Origin: Chloroflexus islandicus
GTDB taxonomy: Bacteria > Chloroflexota > Chloroflexia > Chloroflexales > Chloroflexaceae
Reading direction: 5' to 3'
NCBI RefSeq assembly: GCF_001650695.1
Contig: NZ_LWQS01000103.1
Coordinates: 1-64,000, forward strand
Length of the DNA: 64,000 bases
Below the pieces are notes generated by a model that worked only from the letters and a program-made list of their open reading frames with translations, made no database searches and had not been told where the DNA came from. Below, piece after piece: positions 17,865-26,439 of this stretch. The position numbers and the translations under genes are program-made. Within the stretch, counting starts at the first letter, position 1. The number at the start of each line of letters is the position of its first letter.

Positions 17865-19445
17865 TTATAAATCCAGCCGCACCTTGGCGCCGAAGTTCTT
17901 CTTTTCCTTGCTGGGGAAATACGACAGGCACGCCGCATCGAGCAGGTCGGGGCTCAGGGTCGGCGTTTCCATATTGTAGCGAGCGATCGCGATGAGCTGA
18001 TCGAGAATATCGCGCGGCTGGCACATGCGGAATGGCCGTTGATCGGGCTTAAACCACTTCGCGATCAGATAATCGATACTGCGATCATCGTACGGCACCT
18101 TCCGCACCTTGCACATAATCTTCCAAATCTCGCGCCACTGCTCTTCGGTGGGGTCAATCACCTCAATCTTAAACTTAATCCGGCGCAAGAGGGCATCATC
18201 ACCCAAATCCTTGGGGTCAAGGTTGGTGCTGAACATAATCAACTGGTCAAACGGAATTTGGATCTTTTGCCCAGAGACCGTATTGAGAAAGTCATACCGC
18301 TTTTCGAGCGGCACGATCCAGCGGTTGAGCAGGTCAAACACACGCACCTGCTGGCGGCCAAAGTCGTCGATCAGGAAGATGCCGCAATTGGCCTTCATCT
18401 GGAACGGCGCTTCATAGACCTTTGAGGTCGGGTTGTAGACCAGATTGAGCTGTTCGAGCGTCAACTCGCCGCCGACGATAACCACCGGGCGGCTAATCCG
18501 GATCCAGCGCCGGTCGTACTCAGTCTCTTCGGGCAGCGGGCGGCGGGGTGGTTCGTGAATAACCGAGTCATACATCTTGATCACCGCGCCATCGGCGTAG
18601 ACGGCGTAGGGAATGAAGATATCATCACCCATCAGATAGGTAATCCGCTCGGCGATGGTGGTCTTGCCGTTGCCGGGATAGCCAAAGAGCATCACCGACG
18701 AACCGGAATTGACGGCAGGGCCGACCATATTCAAGATCGACTCATCTATCACCAGCCCTTCAAAAGCATCGCGGATATTGCGGCGGGTGACTTTGACATT
18801 CTTCACCGTCTGCGCCTTGACCGACTCGATCCACTTGTCGAGCGGCACCGGGCAAACGCCGACATATTGCACTTTTTCCATCGCCGCTTGGGCGGCGGTC
18901 TGGCCGCGCGGCGTCAAGACATATTCGTAGTTAATATCGCCAAACCCGCGTTGGCCGACAATATCGATCTGTTCAACATTGCGCAGATCGATGATGATTT
19001 GCTCGATCACGCGGTAAAACAGCCCCATTGCCTCGGCCAATTCCATGCCGGTAGCGCGGCCTTTGTTGTAGAGAATGCGCAAAAATTGCTCGGTAAGGAA
19101 GGTGCGGTTCAGACCGGTCTCATCAATCGTGGCCGGCTGCGGCGGTAGAAACGAATTGCTCAATTGGGGACGCGCTTCATCATCAGATGGCGGCGGGTCG
19201 CCGAGCATGCGCAGCGCAGCCACATTCTCACCGCGGGCGCGCGCCTCGCTAATCAAGCGTTCGAGATCGGTCACGTGCATCTGCAAGTGCAGCAGCGCAT
19301 CAACGTCATTTTTGGCTTGCGCCTCTTTCAGGCAGGCATAGACCGCGCGAGCGACCGTGTATTTGACGCCATCGATGTACAGATGGTGGCAATACTCTTG
19401 ATTGCGCACGTAACAATCACGGGGATGGCTCTTGCGGGCCAACAT
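17865..19445 (-). CDS. AAA+ ATPase with N-terminal winged-helix-like region
   Basis: The ~526-residue protein is an AAA+ ATPase of no certain function. Walker A is FGYPGNGKTTIAERI, Walker B is GIFLIDDFGRQQ, and sensor-1 is IMFSTNLDPKDLGD; the arginine finger is probably in DDALLRRI. Before the ATPase, a region from TFLTEQFLRILYNKGRATG to YVLTPRGQ looks like a winged helix. The reading frame is open to 19556, but the upstream 37 codons look non-coding; ATG 19445 has a close GAGG. The run AAGGAG at ~19485-19490 has no standard start codon at proper spacing. Family members often act in secretion or pilus systems; no such genes are nearby. Confidence 0.82.
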   Translation of the reverse strand: MLARKSHPRDCYVRNQEYCHHLYIDGVKYTVARAVYACLKEAQAKNDVDALLHLQMHVTDLERLISEARARGENVAALRMLGDPPPSDDEARPQLSNSFLPPQPATIDETGLNRTFLTEQFLRILYNKGRATGMELAEAMGLFYRVIEQIIIDLRNVEQIDIVGQRGFGDINYEYVLTPRGQTAAQAAMEKVQYVGVCPVPLDKWIESVKAQTVKNVKVTRRNIRDAFEGLVIDESILNMVGPAVNSGSSVMLFGYPGNGKTTIAERITYLMGDDIFIPYAVYADGAVIKMYDSVIHEPPRRPLPEETEYDRRWIRISRPVVIVGGELTLEQLNLVYNPTSKVYEAPFQMKANCGIFLIDDFGRQQVRVFDLLNRWIVPLEKRYDFLNTVSGQKIQIPFDQLIMFSTNLDPKDLGDDALLRRIKFKIEVIDPTEEQWREIWKIMCKVRKVPYDDRSIDYLIAKWFKPDQRPFRMCQPRDILDQLIAIARYNMETPTLSPDLLDAACLSYFPSKEKKNFGAKVRLDL

Positions 19446-19657
19446 TTCCTCGTATGAGCGTTGATCAAGCAGATACCGTATAGATCTCCTTACCGAGTGA
19501 AGACAAGGGAAACAGCCGTTGCGCGTGGGAACAGGCGCCAACGCCGGCGCGAGCACGTATTACTAATTGTTCATATTGTACGCCTTCAGCGAACCATCGT
19601 ACTACCAGCGATCAGGCTCTAGAGCGGATTTGCCCGATCACAACGCAAAAAAACTGC

Positions 19658-19686
19658 TTGACGAACTGCGCGTTTCTTGCTACAAT
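19658..19686 (+). promoter_or_regulatory. Sigma-70-type promoter for the envelope operon
   Basis: TTGACG (19658-19663), a 17-base spacer and TACAAT (19681-19686), which is preceded by TGC, make a near-consensus promoter with extended -10. Transcription would start near 19693 and give a ~120-base leader before the gene at 19813. Confidence 0.75.
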
Positions 19687-19812
19687 TAGAACACTTGTTC
19701 GACCTGTTCACGAAAAAAGAGTTCATGAGATCGGTCATTACTGATCGGCGCCACGGGACGAGCAGCGCGGCAGGGCAGGTCGCAAGGTGACTATTGCGAA
19801 AGGAGGGCTGGC

Positions 19813-20319
19813 ATGGCGACCACCAGTCGGGAATTGCAACCGGTGCGGCGCGTGTATGCAGTTGGCCGTATCGTCAGGGGAATGGTGACGGTGTTGGCGG
19901 TGGCGGCGCTGGTCGTCATTGTGGGAACTGTCGCCGAGTTTGGCCGTATCATGATCGACGATTGGCGGTATGGGCGTCCGCGCACCACGCATCTCATCGG
20001 CTACGCGGGCCTGCCGGCGGAGCGGGCCGGCCAGCCATCACGCTTCATTGCGATGAATCTCGACCGGCAGGTGGTGATTGTTGCTTTGCCCGGCGGTGAT
20101 CCGGCCCAAGCGCAGACGTGGCAAGGCCCCTATCTGTTTGGGTTACACGAAGATCTGACGCCTGTGGTATTATCATTAGAGGATATCGATGGTGACGGTC
20201 TCGCCGATCTGTTAGTTACCATCCACTACGAGCAACTGGTCTATCTCAACCGTGATGGCACGTTTCGGCTGCCCACCCCGGAAGAGTGGCACCGGCTGGC
20301 GCAGGAGCGGAGCAAGTGA
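19813..20319 (+). CDS. Membrane-anchored protein with calcium-binding-like loop
   Basis: The 168-residue protein has one transmembrane helix (MVTVLAVAALVVIVGTVAEF, residues ~24-43) and an external part ending in DIDGDGLADLLV, a DxDGDGxxD loop like EF-hand or FG-GAP/VCBS repeats, followed by YEQLVYLNRDGTF. Only one such repeat is seen. AAAGGAGGG precedes the ATG. Its stop overlaps the GTG of the next gene. It probably works with the downstream cell-wall proteins; function unknown. Confidence 0.8.
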   Translation: MATTSRELQPVRRVYAVGRIVRGMVTVLAVAALVVIVGTVAEFGRIMIDDWRYGRPRTTHLIGYAGLPAERAGQPSRFIAMNLDRQVVIVALPGGDPAQAQTWQGPYLFGLHEDLTPVVLSLEDIDGDGLADLLVTIHYEQLVYLNRDGTFRLPTPEEWHRLAQERSK

Positions 20320-21602
20320 GCGCCTTTCCTCACCGTAAGCGGCCCCGGCAATTGGGTCAACCGCTCTTCCCAATCGAAGGCCCAGCCACGGAGCGCGCGC
20401 CGTCGCAACCGCTGGCCGATCTGACCGCCGATCTCGATGCGGCGCTGGCTGATCGGCTCCAGTACGAGATCGCACCTGAGGCGCTGCCCGGTCTGCGGGT
20501 GCCAGACGATGTACGGTCAGTCTACGAGCGGGTCCAGCGGCCGGCGCGGGCGGCTAGCCCATCCCAATCGCGCCGCACCACGCCAGAGCGCGCACCGGCC
20601 CGTGGCGGGGCCGAGCGAGCGATTGGGTCGAGCGCGCCAACTGGCAATACCCGGCCAACATCCACGTTGGGCGGACGGACGTCCGCAGCGGATACGGCCA
20701 GCGCCCCGCGCGTGCCGGTGAAGGGTGGCGCTAGCGGGTACCGGGCAGCGCAAGCTCCCGTGGCGCGTGAGCGATTGGCACCAGCCCGACCCGCACCATC
20801 CCCAACCAGCATCACAGCGGAGGGAGCCGTGGCCGAACGGCCTGCGCGATCCGCTCGATCTGCCCCGTTCACTGATCCGTTGTCGGCAGGGACGTTGCCT
20901 TATGAGCCGCTATCATCACGGCCCTTCGATCCGCCGCCGGTTGCCGGTTGGTTTAACCACCCGCTGGTCATGGCCGTGATCGGGGTGATCAGCGTGGTGG
21001 TGATTGCACTTGCGTGGATGGCGTCGCCCGCATCGCCGATCTTGAGTTTTCAATACGCTAACGCCGGCACCGGCAGCCGTGATACAACCGCTAATATCGC
21101 CTTGGCATTAGCTGCCGTTCCATCGCCGGGTGATCACCGGTTACGTGTTGCTCCTAGTCTCTCACCGGCGCAGATCGACCAAATCCTGCGCAGCTACGGC
21201 TCGCCGGCGGCTGGCACCGGCGAAATCTGGTACCGGCTCGGCGTTGAATATAACATCGATCCGGCTTACGCCGTCGCGTTCTTCATCCACGAGAGCAGCG
21301 CCGGCACCAACCCCAATTGGGCCGGGCGCAAACCTGATGGCAGCACGACCCACAATGTCGGCAACATTATCTGCGCCGGCTACCCAACCTGCTATGGCCG
21401 GTTCCGCGACTATCCCGATTGGGAGACCGGCATTGCCGATTGGTATCGCCTGATCGACGTGGAATACATCCGCGGGCGCGGCTTGCAGACGGTAGCCGAG
21501 GTGATCCCGATCTACGCGCCGGCGTTTGAGAATGATGTGCAAGGCTATATCAATGTCGTCACAAGCCTTGTTGACCGGTGGCGCGCTGGGCAGGTGCCGT
21601 GA
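20316..21602 (+). CDS. Membrane-anchored glucosaminidase/lysozyme-like protein
   Basis: The ~428-residue protein starts at a GTG overlapping the previous stop (GTGA). Residues ~1-210 are Pro/Ala/Arg-rich and probably disordered. A transmembrane helix (HPLVMAVIGVISVVVIALAW) follows. The external C-terminus (from LSPAQIDQILRSYG to SLVDRW) resembles the glucosaminidase/lysozyme-like fold; the likely catalytic Glu is in AVAFFIHESSAGTNPNW, and VGNIICAGYPTC contains two Cys. A peptidoglycan-cleaving or binding role is inferred. The 3' end is duplicated in the downstream tandem repeat. Confidence 0.8.
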   Translation: MSAFPHRKRPRQLGQPLFPIEGPATERAPSQPLADLTADLDAALADRLQYEIAPEALPGLRVPDDVRSVYERVQRPARAASPSQSRRTTPERAPARGGAERAIGSSAPTGNTRPTSTLGGRTSAADTASAPRVPVKGGASGYRAAQAPVARERLAPARPAPSPTSITAEGAVAERPARSARSAPFTDPLSAGTLPYEPLSSRPFDPPPVAGWFNHPLVMAVIGVISVVVIALAWMASPASPILSFQYANAGTGSRDTTANIALALAAVPSPGDHRLRVAPSLSPAQIDQILRSYGSPAAGTGEIWYRLGVEYNIDPAYAVAFFIHESSAGTNPNWAGRKPDGSTTHNVGNIICAGYPTCYGRFRDYPDWETGIADWYRLIDVEYIRGRGLQTVAEVIPIYAPAFENDVQGYINVVTSLVDRWRAGQVP

Positions 21603-21808
21603 TGTTATGCGGCAGTGGCGGTGCTGTAACGGTGTGATGCGGCAGTTGGACTGCCGCAATCCATAATCATATGAGGTGCAAGGCTCTATCAATGCCGTCA
21701 CAAGCCTTGTTGACCGGTGGCGTGCTGGGCAAGTGCCGTGATGTTATGCGGCAGCGGCGGTGCTGTAACGGTTTGACGCGGCAGTGCTACTGACGCACTC
21801 CATAATCC
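21531..21808 (+). repeat. Imperfect 139-bp tandem duplication of a gene 3' end
   Basis: The segment from about 21531 to 21669, which covers the last ~24 codons and stop of the glucosaminidase-like gene plus trailing sequence, recurs 139 bp later (for example gtgcaaggct at 21537 and 21676, ccataatc at 21661 and 21800). The second copy is a non-coding relic. Each copy also carries a gcggcagt/actgccgc-type palindrome, as at 39.8 kb. Confidence 0.85.
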
Positions 21809-21832
21809 AACAACCTTTCACCCAGAAGTTCT

Positions 21833-22483
21833 ATGCGGCAATCCTCAACCATTGTCATCATCGGTATCATTGCGCTGGCCGCCTTTGTCTTGCTCGGTAT
21901 GGCCAACAGCGACCGGCGCGTGCTGAGCGGCTGGCGCGGCCCGGTAGGCGCTGGCGAGGCGTTGGTTGCCAATGCGGCGGCGCCGGCCAATGCGCTGGTC
22001 GGTGTCGCCCAACCGCAAGGGCGTGGCCTTGATGCGGCGCTCGTGCCGAGCGGCAATCCGTTGCGGGCGGCTAATACGGTGATCACGCAAGGGTATGGCG
22101 TGGGGACGCACGCGCCGGCCAGTGTGTGGGGAGCGATTGACCTCGCCCTCGATGGTGATGGCGACGGCAAGGCCGATCCTGAAGGGACGTGGAACCAGCC
22201 GGTGTATGCGACTCATGCCGGGCGAGTGACGTTGACGCGCGATAGTTGGCCGGGGGGCAATCACATTTGGGTGACAAATGATCAGTATCGCACTGGTTAT
22301 GCGCACCTTGCCGGTTTTGCGGTCAGCGATGGGCAGTGGGTGAACCCCGGCGATCTGATCGGCTATATTGGCTCGACCGGTATGTCAAGCGGGCCGCACC
22401 TCGATTATCAGGTATGGGTTTGGCGCGATGGTCAGTGGGTGAACCAAAACCCACTCGATTACATGCAACGAATAAACGAATGA
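21833..22483 (+). CDS. LytM/M23-like protein with altered metal ligands
   Basis: The 216-residue protein has an N-terminal membrane segment (IVIIGIIALAAFVLLGMA) and an M23/LytM-type beta domain (VYATHAGRVTLT, then GYAHLAGFAVSDGQWVNPGD, then GSTGMSSGPHLDYQVWVW). The usual HxGxD zinc motif reads WGAID, with Trp for His, and HxH reads HLD, so two of the normal ligands are changed. An inserted DGDGDGKADPEG loop resembles a calcium site. It is likely a non-catalytic peptidoglycan-binding LytM protein. It lies downstream of two membrane proteins, one with a similar loop. Confidence 0.8.
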   Translation: MRQSSTIVIIGIIALAAFVLLGMANSDRRVLSGWRGPVGAGEALVANAAAPANALVGVAQPQGRGLDAALVPSGNPLRAANTVITQGYGVGTHAPASVWGAIDLALDGDGDGKADPEGTWNQPVYATHAGRVTLTRDSWPGGNHIWVTNDQYRTGYAHLAGFAVSDGQWVNPGDLIGYIGSTGMSSGPHLDYQVWVWRDGQWVNQNPLDYMQRINE

Positions 22484-22565
22484 GGGAACGAATAAACGAA
22501 TAAACGAATAGTGAGTGGGGAGCCAACGAGGAAGCGCATGCAATTCGCTCTCGTTGGCTCTATGA

Positions 22566-22724
22566 TTCGGCGCATGAGGGCGTGATGGGTTACGGATCAG
22601 CGTCTGCGGACGGGTGCGATCGCCCCACTGCGTTTCGGCGAATGAGCGTGTGATGGGTTACGGATCGTCGCCTGCGGACGGGTTTGATCACTCGACTGTA
22701 ATTCGGCGAATGAGGGCGTGATTG
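22566..22724. repeat. 68-bp tandem repeat, about 2.3 copies
   Basis: Units begin ttcggcg at 22566, 22634 and 22702, exactly 68 bp apart, and share gtgatgggttacggatc and tgcggacggg. The third copy is partial. Just before, at 22470-22510, aataaacgaa recurs in a short run. No gene is visible in 22484-22781. Confidence 0.85.
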
Positions 22725-22781
22725 CTGGTACAGCAATACGCCCTGCTTACGGTTATCAGTTGACTGAGCCTATCGCCCGCG

Positions 22782-23738
22782 CTACGCCGAGTTTGCGACC
22801 TTCTCCTGTTCCGATGCTAACTCAATCACTTCGCCAGTTGCTTTTGGTTGCTCGCCAGCCTGCGTCGCTGACTGATTGGCAAGGCCAAGCGCTGCCGCGC
22901 GCCATGCTTTGGCAGCATACGGGCCGTGCGGGTCCACTTTCAGGCTAGCGCGGAATTGTTCGTAGGCCATGCCGGTTTCGCCGCAATGCCAGAGTAGCAC
23001 CCCAAGCTGATAATGCAACGAGCCGCGGGTGGCAGGCGGGCATGCCGGGGCCCATCGTATTGCTTGGGCAAGGTAAGAGACCGCTTCGGTGCGTCGTCCA
23101 GTCTTGAGCAAGTGCGCGGCTAACGCGCAGTGGATGACAGCGCGATCGGGCAGGCGGCGGGCATAGGGGAGTGCAGCGCGCAAATAGTGCTCGATCTGCT
23201 GATCCCCGGTAGCGCAATCACTCATCACCATAGTTGCCTCAAACGTGTTTGGTTGCAAATAGCGGGCATACTGGGCACAGCGGTTGGCTGCGTCCGGTTC
23301 TTCGGCTAAGATGTGCGCCGCGGCCAGCGCAGCGTAGAGCTTGTGGTTATCCGGATCAAGCCGGCAAGCTTGCTGGAGATACTTAACAGCTAATGCGGGG
23401 CGATTGCGTTGTAACGCACTGAGCCCCAACAGCCAATACGCATCAGCGGAATAGGGATTCATCCGGCGCGCGGCGCAGGCCAATGCAGTGGCATTGTGAT
23501 AGCGTCCGTGCTGAAAGCGCTGCCGGGCGTGCCAAAGCAGCAGATAGCGAGCCAGAAACCAAAGGCTGCTCATTGCGCCCAGTGTCACTGCGAGCGGTGA
23601 CCAATCGGTGAGGTCGATCCACACCATACTGGCCAGCAAGGCAACCAGTTCCGGCGTTTGCAAGAGGACACGTCCGGGCCGGTGCGTTGCGAGACGATGG
23701 GGAGGGATAGGGGGAGAGCCGGGTGGTTGGGTGGCCAT
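22782..23738 (-). CDS. TPR-repeat membrane protein
   Basis: The 318-residue protein has a hydrophobic N-terminal region (LLASMVWIDL and PLAVTLGAMSSLWFLARYL) that should span the membrane, followed by tetratricopeptide repeats. Examples are AYWLLGLSALQRNRPALAVK, KLYAALAAAHILAEEPDAAN and LHYQLGVLLWHCGETGMAYE, each near 34 residues. TPRs mediate protein-protein contacts; the partner is unknown. AAAGGAGCTTGT precedes the ATG. It stands alone. Confidence 0.85.
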   Translation of the reverse strand: MATQPPGSPPIPPHRLATHRPGRVLLQTPELVALLASMVWIDLTDWSPLAVTLGAMSSLWFLARYLLLWHARQRFQHGRYHNATALACAARRMNPYSADAYWLLGLSALQRNRPALAVKYLQQACRLDPDNHKLYAALAAAHILAEEPDAANRCAQYARYLQPNTFEATMVMSDCATGDQQIEHYLRAALPYARRLPDRAVIHCALAAHLLKTGRRTEAVSYLAQAIRWAPACPPATRGSLHYQLGVLLWHCGETGMAYEQFRASLKVDPHGPYAAKAWRAAALGLANQSATQAGEQPKATGEVIELASEQEKVANSA

Positions 23739-23926
23739 ACAAGCTCCTTTACGAGATGCTTATGGTCACAGGCAGCGCAACGCTGTTGTTGTCAGCGTAC
23801 CTGATTGCAGGCTTGCTGCCTAGTTCCAAAATTACGATATGCCGTCGTGCGATGCTGCTACGAACAGGATAGCAGACGGTTGTGACATGTACGGTCACAT
23901 GGATGGGGGAAATTGGGTTTTTGGCC

Positions 23927-24316
23927 CTCACCCCCAACCCCCTCTCCCACCTGATGGTGGGAGAGGGGGAGCGGCCGGATTGGCGGCAACGAGATTGCTA
24001 CAGCGAAACGCAGCAGCGCCCCTCTCCCGCTAGCGGGAGAGGGGTTGGGGGTGAGGGTCTGTTTACCGCTGAGGGTGCTGAGGATGCAGAGAGGAAGTGT
24101 CATTGCGAGGGCGCGTAGCACCCGAAGCAATCCCCTCCGTCAGCGGATGAGATGCCTGCGTGTATCGCTCCCGCTGAAGGGGGAGATTGCTTCGCCGCCT
24201 CTGGCGGCTCGCAATGACAACCGAAGCGGCGCTTCCCTCCAAAACCCCTCGGCGTCCTTTGCGCCTTTGCGTTTGGTTGCTCTGTGCCCTCTGCGGAGCC
24301 GGACAGCCGTCCGGCG
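23927..24316. repeat. Left copy of a ~350-bp composite repeat flanking vapBC
   Basis: It contains the palindrome gcccctctcccgctagcggg (24018-24044 in full), then gagggtctgtttaccgc, tgcgagggcgcgtagc, gggggagattgcttcgcc and cgcaatgacaaccgaagc, ending with a gagccggac palindrome at 24296. The same words occur in the same order at 25268-25625. No gene is seen between 23739 and 24482. Confidence 0.85.
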
Positions 24317-24451
24317 CTCCTGCGCCTTTGCGTTTTACCCCCTCTGCGACTGTGCTTGCTTTGCGGCTCTCACCTGACGGCGGGATCGGGGGAGCAAGGA
24401 CAACTCCTCCGTAGATAGAGCAGGAGCAAAGCGCCTGCCTACGCAACGGCA

Positions 24452-24460
24452 TGGTACAAT
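24452..24460 (+). promoter_or_regulatory. Extended -10 element upstream of vapB-like gene
   Basis: TGGTACAAT lies 22 bases before the antitoxin ATG, resembling the TGGTATACT elements elsewhere. No -35 is clear. AAGGAAGGAG follows as ribosome site. Confidence 0.5.
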
Positions 24461-24482
24461 CAATGGCAAGGAAGGAGCAGCT

Positions 24483-24800
24483 ATGGCTACAGTCACTCTT
24501 CACCTGCCGGATGAGATTTACCGTCGTTTGCACGCCGAGGCGCTACGCCGGGGGCAGCCAGTTGAGACGGTCGCCACCGAGTTGTTAAGTGCGCAGTTGC
24601 CGGCGGCGCCGCTCAGCGAGCGCGAACAGGTGACCGCTATTCTCCGCGCAGCCGGGTTACTTACCGAGTTGTCGCCGGAGGAGAAAGAGCGGGCGGCGCA
24701 ATCAACCTTAACGCTAGAAGAGGCGCGCGCTATTCTTGATCGCGCCGGTGGTAAGCCGCTCAGCGAAGTTATTTTGGAAATGCGCGGGCCAAAGGAATGA
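24483..24800 (+). CDS. Antitoxin-like protein (VapB role)
   Basis: A 105-residue protein that opens ATVTLHLPDEIYRRLHAEAL, a pattern of ribbon-helix-helix antitoxins (a beta strand plus DNA-binding helix). The C-terminal half is acidic and helical, suitable for binding a toxin. It overlaps the downstream PIN-domain gene by ATGA, the normal antitoxin-toxin order. It probably neutralises the toxin and represses the pair. The ribosome site GGAAGGAG is strong. Confidence 0.8.
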   Translation: MATVTLHLPDEIYRRLHAEALRRGQPVETVATELLSAQLPAAPLSEREQVTAILRAAGLLTELSPEEKERAAQSTLTLEEARAILDRAGGKPLSEVILEMRGPKE

Positions 24801-25261
24801 GTGTCTTTTTCCTAGACTCCAGTGCTTTGACGAAACGGTATTTGCATGAAATTGGCAGTGGTTGGGTTTCGGCGATCACTCATCCTTTGGCCGGCCACGT
24901 CGTTGTAGTTGCCGAGATTACACGGGTGGAAGTTGCTGCAGCGCTCGCAGCGCGCTGCCGGGCCGGCGCAATCGCTTTGCGTGAACGGGACGATCTGGTG
25001 AGTTTGTTGTTACGGCATTTTGATGCTGAATACCAGATTGTTGCCATTGAACCGGCGGTAACCAGTCAAGCGGTAGCTCTAACCCAGCGTCACCGGCTGC
25101 GTGGCTACGATGCGGTGCAACTTGCGGCGGCGCTGCTCGCTAATCAGCCGCTGATTGCGGCTGGTCTGCCGGCGCTGACATTCATCGCCGCCGATGAAGA
25201 CCTGATTGCCGCTGCGCGCGCCGAAGGTCTGCCGGCTGAGAATCCGAACCATTATCTCTGA
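24797..25261 (+). CDS. vapC: PIN-domain toxin (VapC-like ribonuclease)
   Basis: This 154-residue PIN-domain protein is probably a Mg-dependent endoribonuclease toxin. The first acidic residue is Asp7 in FFLDSSALTKRY, a Glu lies in TRVEVAAAL, then come Asp in RGYDAVQLAAALL and the acidic FIAADEDLIAAA. These are the family's metal-binding positions. It is translationally coupled to the antitoxin gene. The pair lies between two copies of an intergenic repeat block. Confidence 0.88.
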   Translation: MSVFFLDSSALTKRYLHEIGSGWVSAITHPLAGHVVVVAEITRVEVAAALAARCRAGAIALRERDDLVSLLLRHFDAEYQIVAIEPAVTSQAVALTQRHRLRGYDAVQLAAALLANQPLIAAGLPALTFIAADEDLIAAARAEGLPAENPNHYL

Positions 25262-25267
25262 TAGCTT

Positions 25268-25625
25268 TTGCAGCCTCCTTACCTGCCTGACGGCGGGAGA
25301 GGGGGAGCGGCGTGGTTGGCGGGAACGGCATTGTGGAGCGAGAAACAGTCGCGCCCCTCTCCCGCTAGCGGGAGAGGGGTTGGGGGTGAGGGTCTGTTTA
25401 CCGCCGAGGGCGTGGAGGACGTAGAGAGGAAATGTCATTGCGAGGGCGCGTAGCGCCCGAAGCAATCCCCTCCGTCAGCGGATGATATGCCTGCGTGCAT
25501 CGCTCCCGCTGAAGGGGGAGATTGCTTCGCCGCCTCTGGCGGCTCGCAATGACAACCGAAGCGGCGCTTCCCCCAAACCCCTTTGCGCCCTCTGCGGAGC
25601 CGGACGTCCGTCCGGCTCTACGGCG
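25268..25625. repeat. Right copy of the composite repeat flanking vapBC
   Basis: It repeats the left block at about 1335 bp distance with scattered differences. Its gctagc-centred palindrome is at 25353-25379, and it ends with gagccggac and its complement (25597-25618). Confidence 0.85.
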
Positions 25626-25629
25626 CCGT

Positions 25630-26035
25630 TGCGTTGACTCCCTCACCCCCCAACCCCCTCTCCCACCTGACGGCGGGAGAGGGGGAGCAGCGTGGTTGGC
25701 GGGAACGGCATTGTGGAGCGAGAGACAGCAGCGCCCCTCTCCCGCTAGCGGGAGAGGGGAGGGGGTGAGGGTTTCCCATGCCCCCCTCCTAGCCTCCCCC
25801 CGCTGGGGGGAGGCATGAAAATCCCTCCCCCAGCGGGGGAGGGGCATGGGGTGGGGCACATCTGGCGGGTGTATGGGAGGGCTGCTATGGAGCGGCATAC
25901 CACAGCGCCCCTCTCCCGCTAGCGGGAGAGGGGTTGGGGGTGAGGGTTTCCCATGCCCCCCTCCTAGCCTCCCCCCGCTGGGGGGAGGAATGAAAACCCC
26001 TCCCCCAGCGGGGGAGGGGTTTGGGGTGGGGGAAA
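25630..26035. repeat. Cluster of palindromic GC-rich repeats
   Basis: Two further copies of the gctagc-centred palindrome (25733-25759, 25907-25933) alternate with cccccagcggggga-type inverted repeats. The same core words recur at 28.8-29.1 and 41.5-42.1 kb. No gene is visible. Confidence 0.8.
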
Positions 26036-26060
26036 GGATTGCAGCCTCACAACCCCTGTT

Positions 26061-26423
26061 TGGTGGAGATGGGGGGAGTCGAACCCCCGTCCAGAAAGCT
26101 AGACCGCAGACATCTACAGGTTTAGCCCCTCGCTTGATCTCGCCCGTGGTCGCGCGAGTGGCAGAGCGACCGGCGGGCCAGCCTATTGTCTTAGCCGGTT
26201 GCGCTTAGGCGAGCGCTACCGGAGCACCCGACTCACGACGCTCGATCCGCAGCCATCGGGGGAGCTGCGGGGAGCGCGCTGCCAATTGCTTAGGCAGCGA
26301 GGGCCAGCCGAGGCTGAACCCGAGCGTTGTTGTTGGCAGTTGTTGCCTTGCCCCTTTTACGTGACTGGGCGGCACGACCTGCAGTCTACGGCGTTCACTC
26401 CCTGTCGAAACCAGAGCATCCCC
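26061..26423 (-). ncRNA. ssrA: Transfer-messenger RNA (tmRNA)
   Basis: The 363-nt gene rescues stalled ribosomes by acting as tRNA and mRNA. Its 5' end GGGGATGCTCTGGTTTCGAC pairs with a 3' end that reads CATCTCCACCA, so CCA is encoded. The T-arm GGGGGTTCGACTCCCCC is intact. The tag frame (26290-26337) encodes ANNNARVQPRLALAA then TAA, with the hydrophobic LALAA end recognised by ClpXP-type proteases. A promoter lies just upstream. Confidence 0.97.
26290..26337 (-). other. tmRNA tag-peptide reading frame
   Basis: Fifteen codons plus TAA encode ANNNARVQPRLALAA. The resume codon is taken as GCC at 26337-26335. The Ala-Asn-rich start and LALAA end match tmRNA tags generally. Confidence 0.88.
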
Positions 26424-26439
26424 GTAGTCTGTATAGGTA

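Noticed and set aside
23880-23898. TGTGAC-n7-GTCACA inverted repeat as a CRP-like site
   Set aside because: The half-sites TGTGA and TCACA are nine bases apart rather than six, and no suitable promoter adjoins it.
23927-25625. vapBC as a composite transposon
   Set aside because: No transposase, terminal inverted repeats or target duplication can be seen; only direct intergenic repeats are supported.
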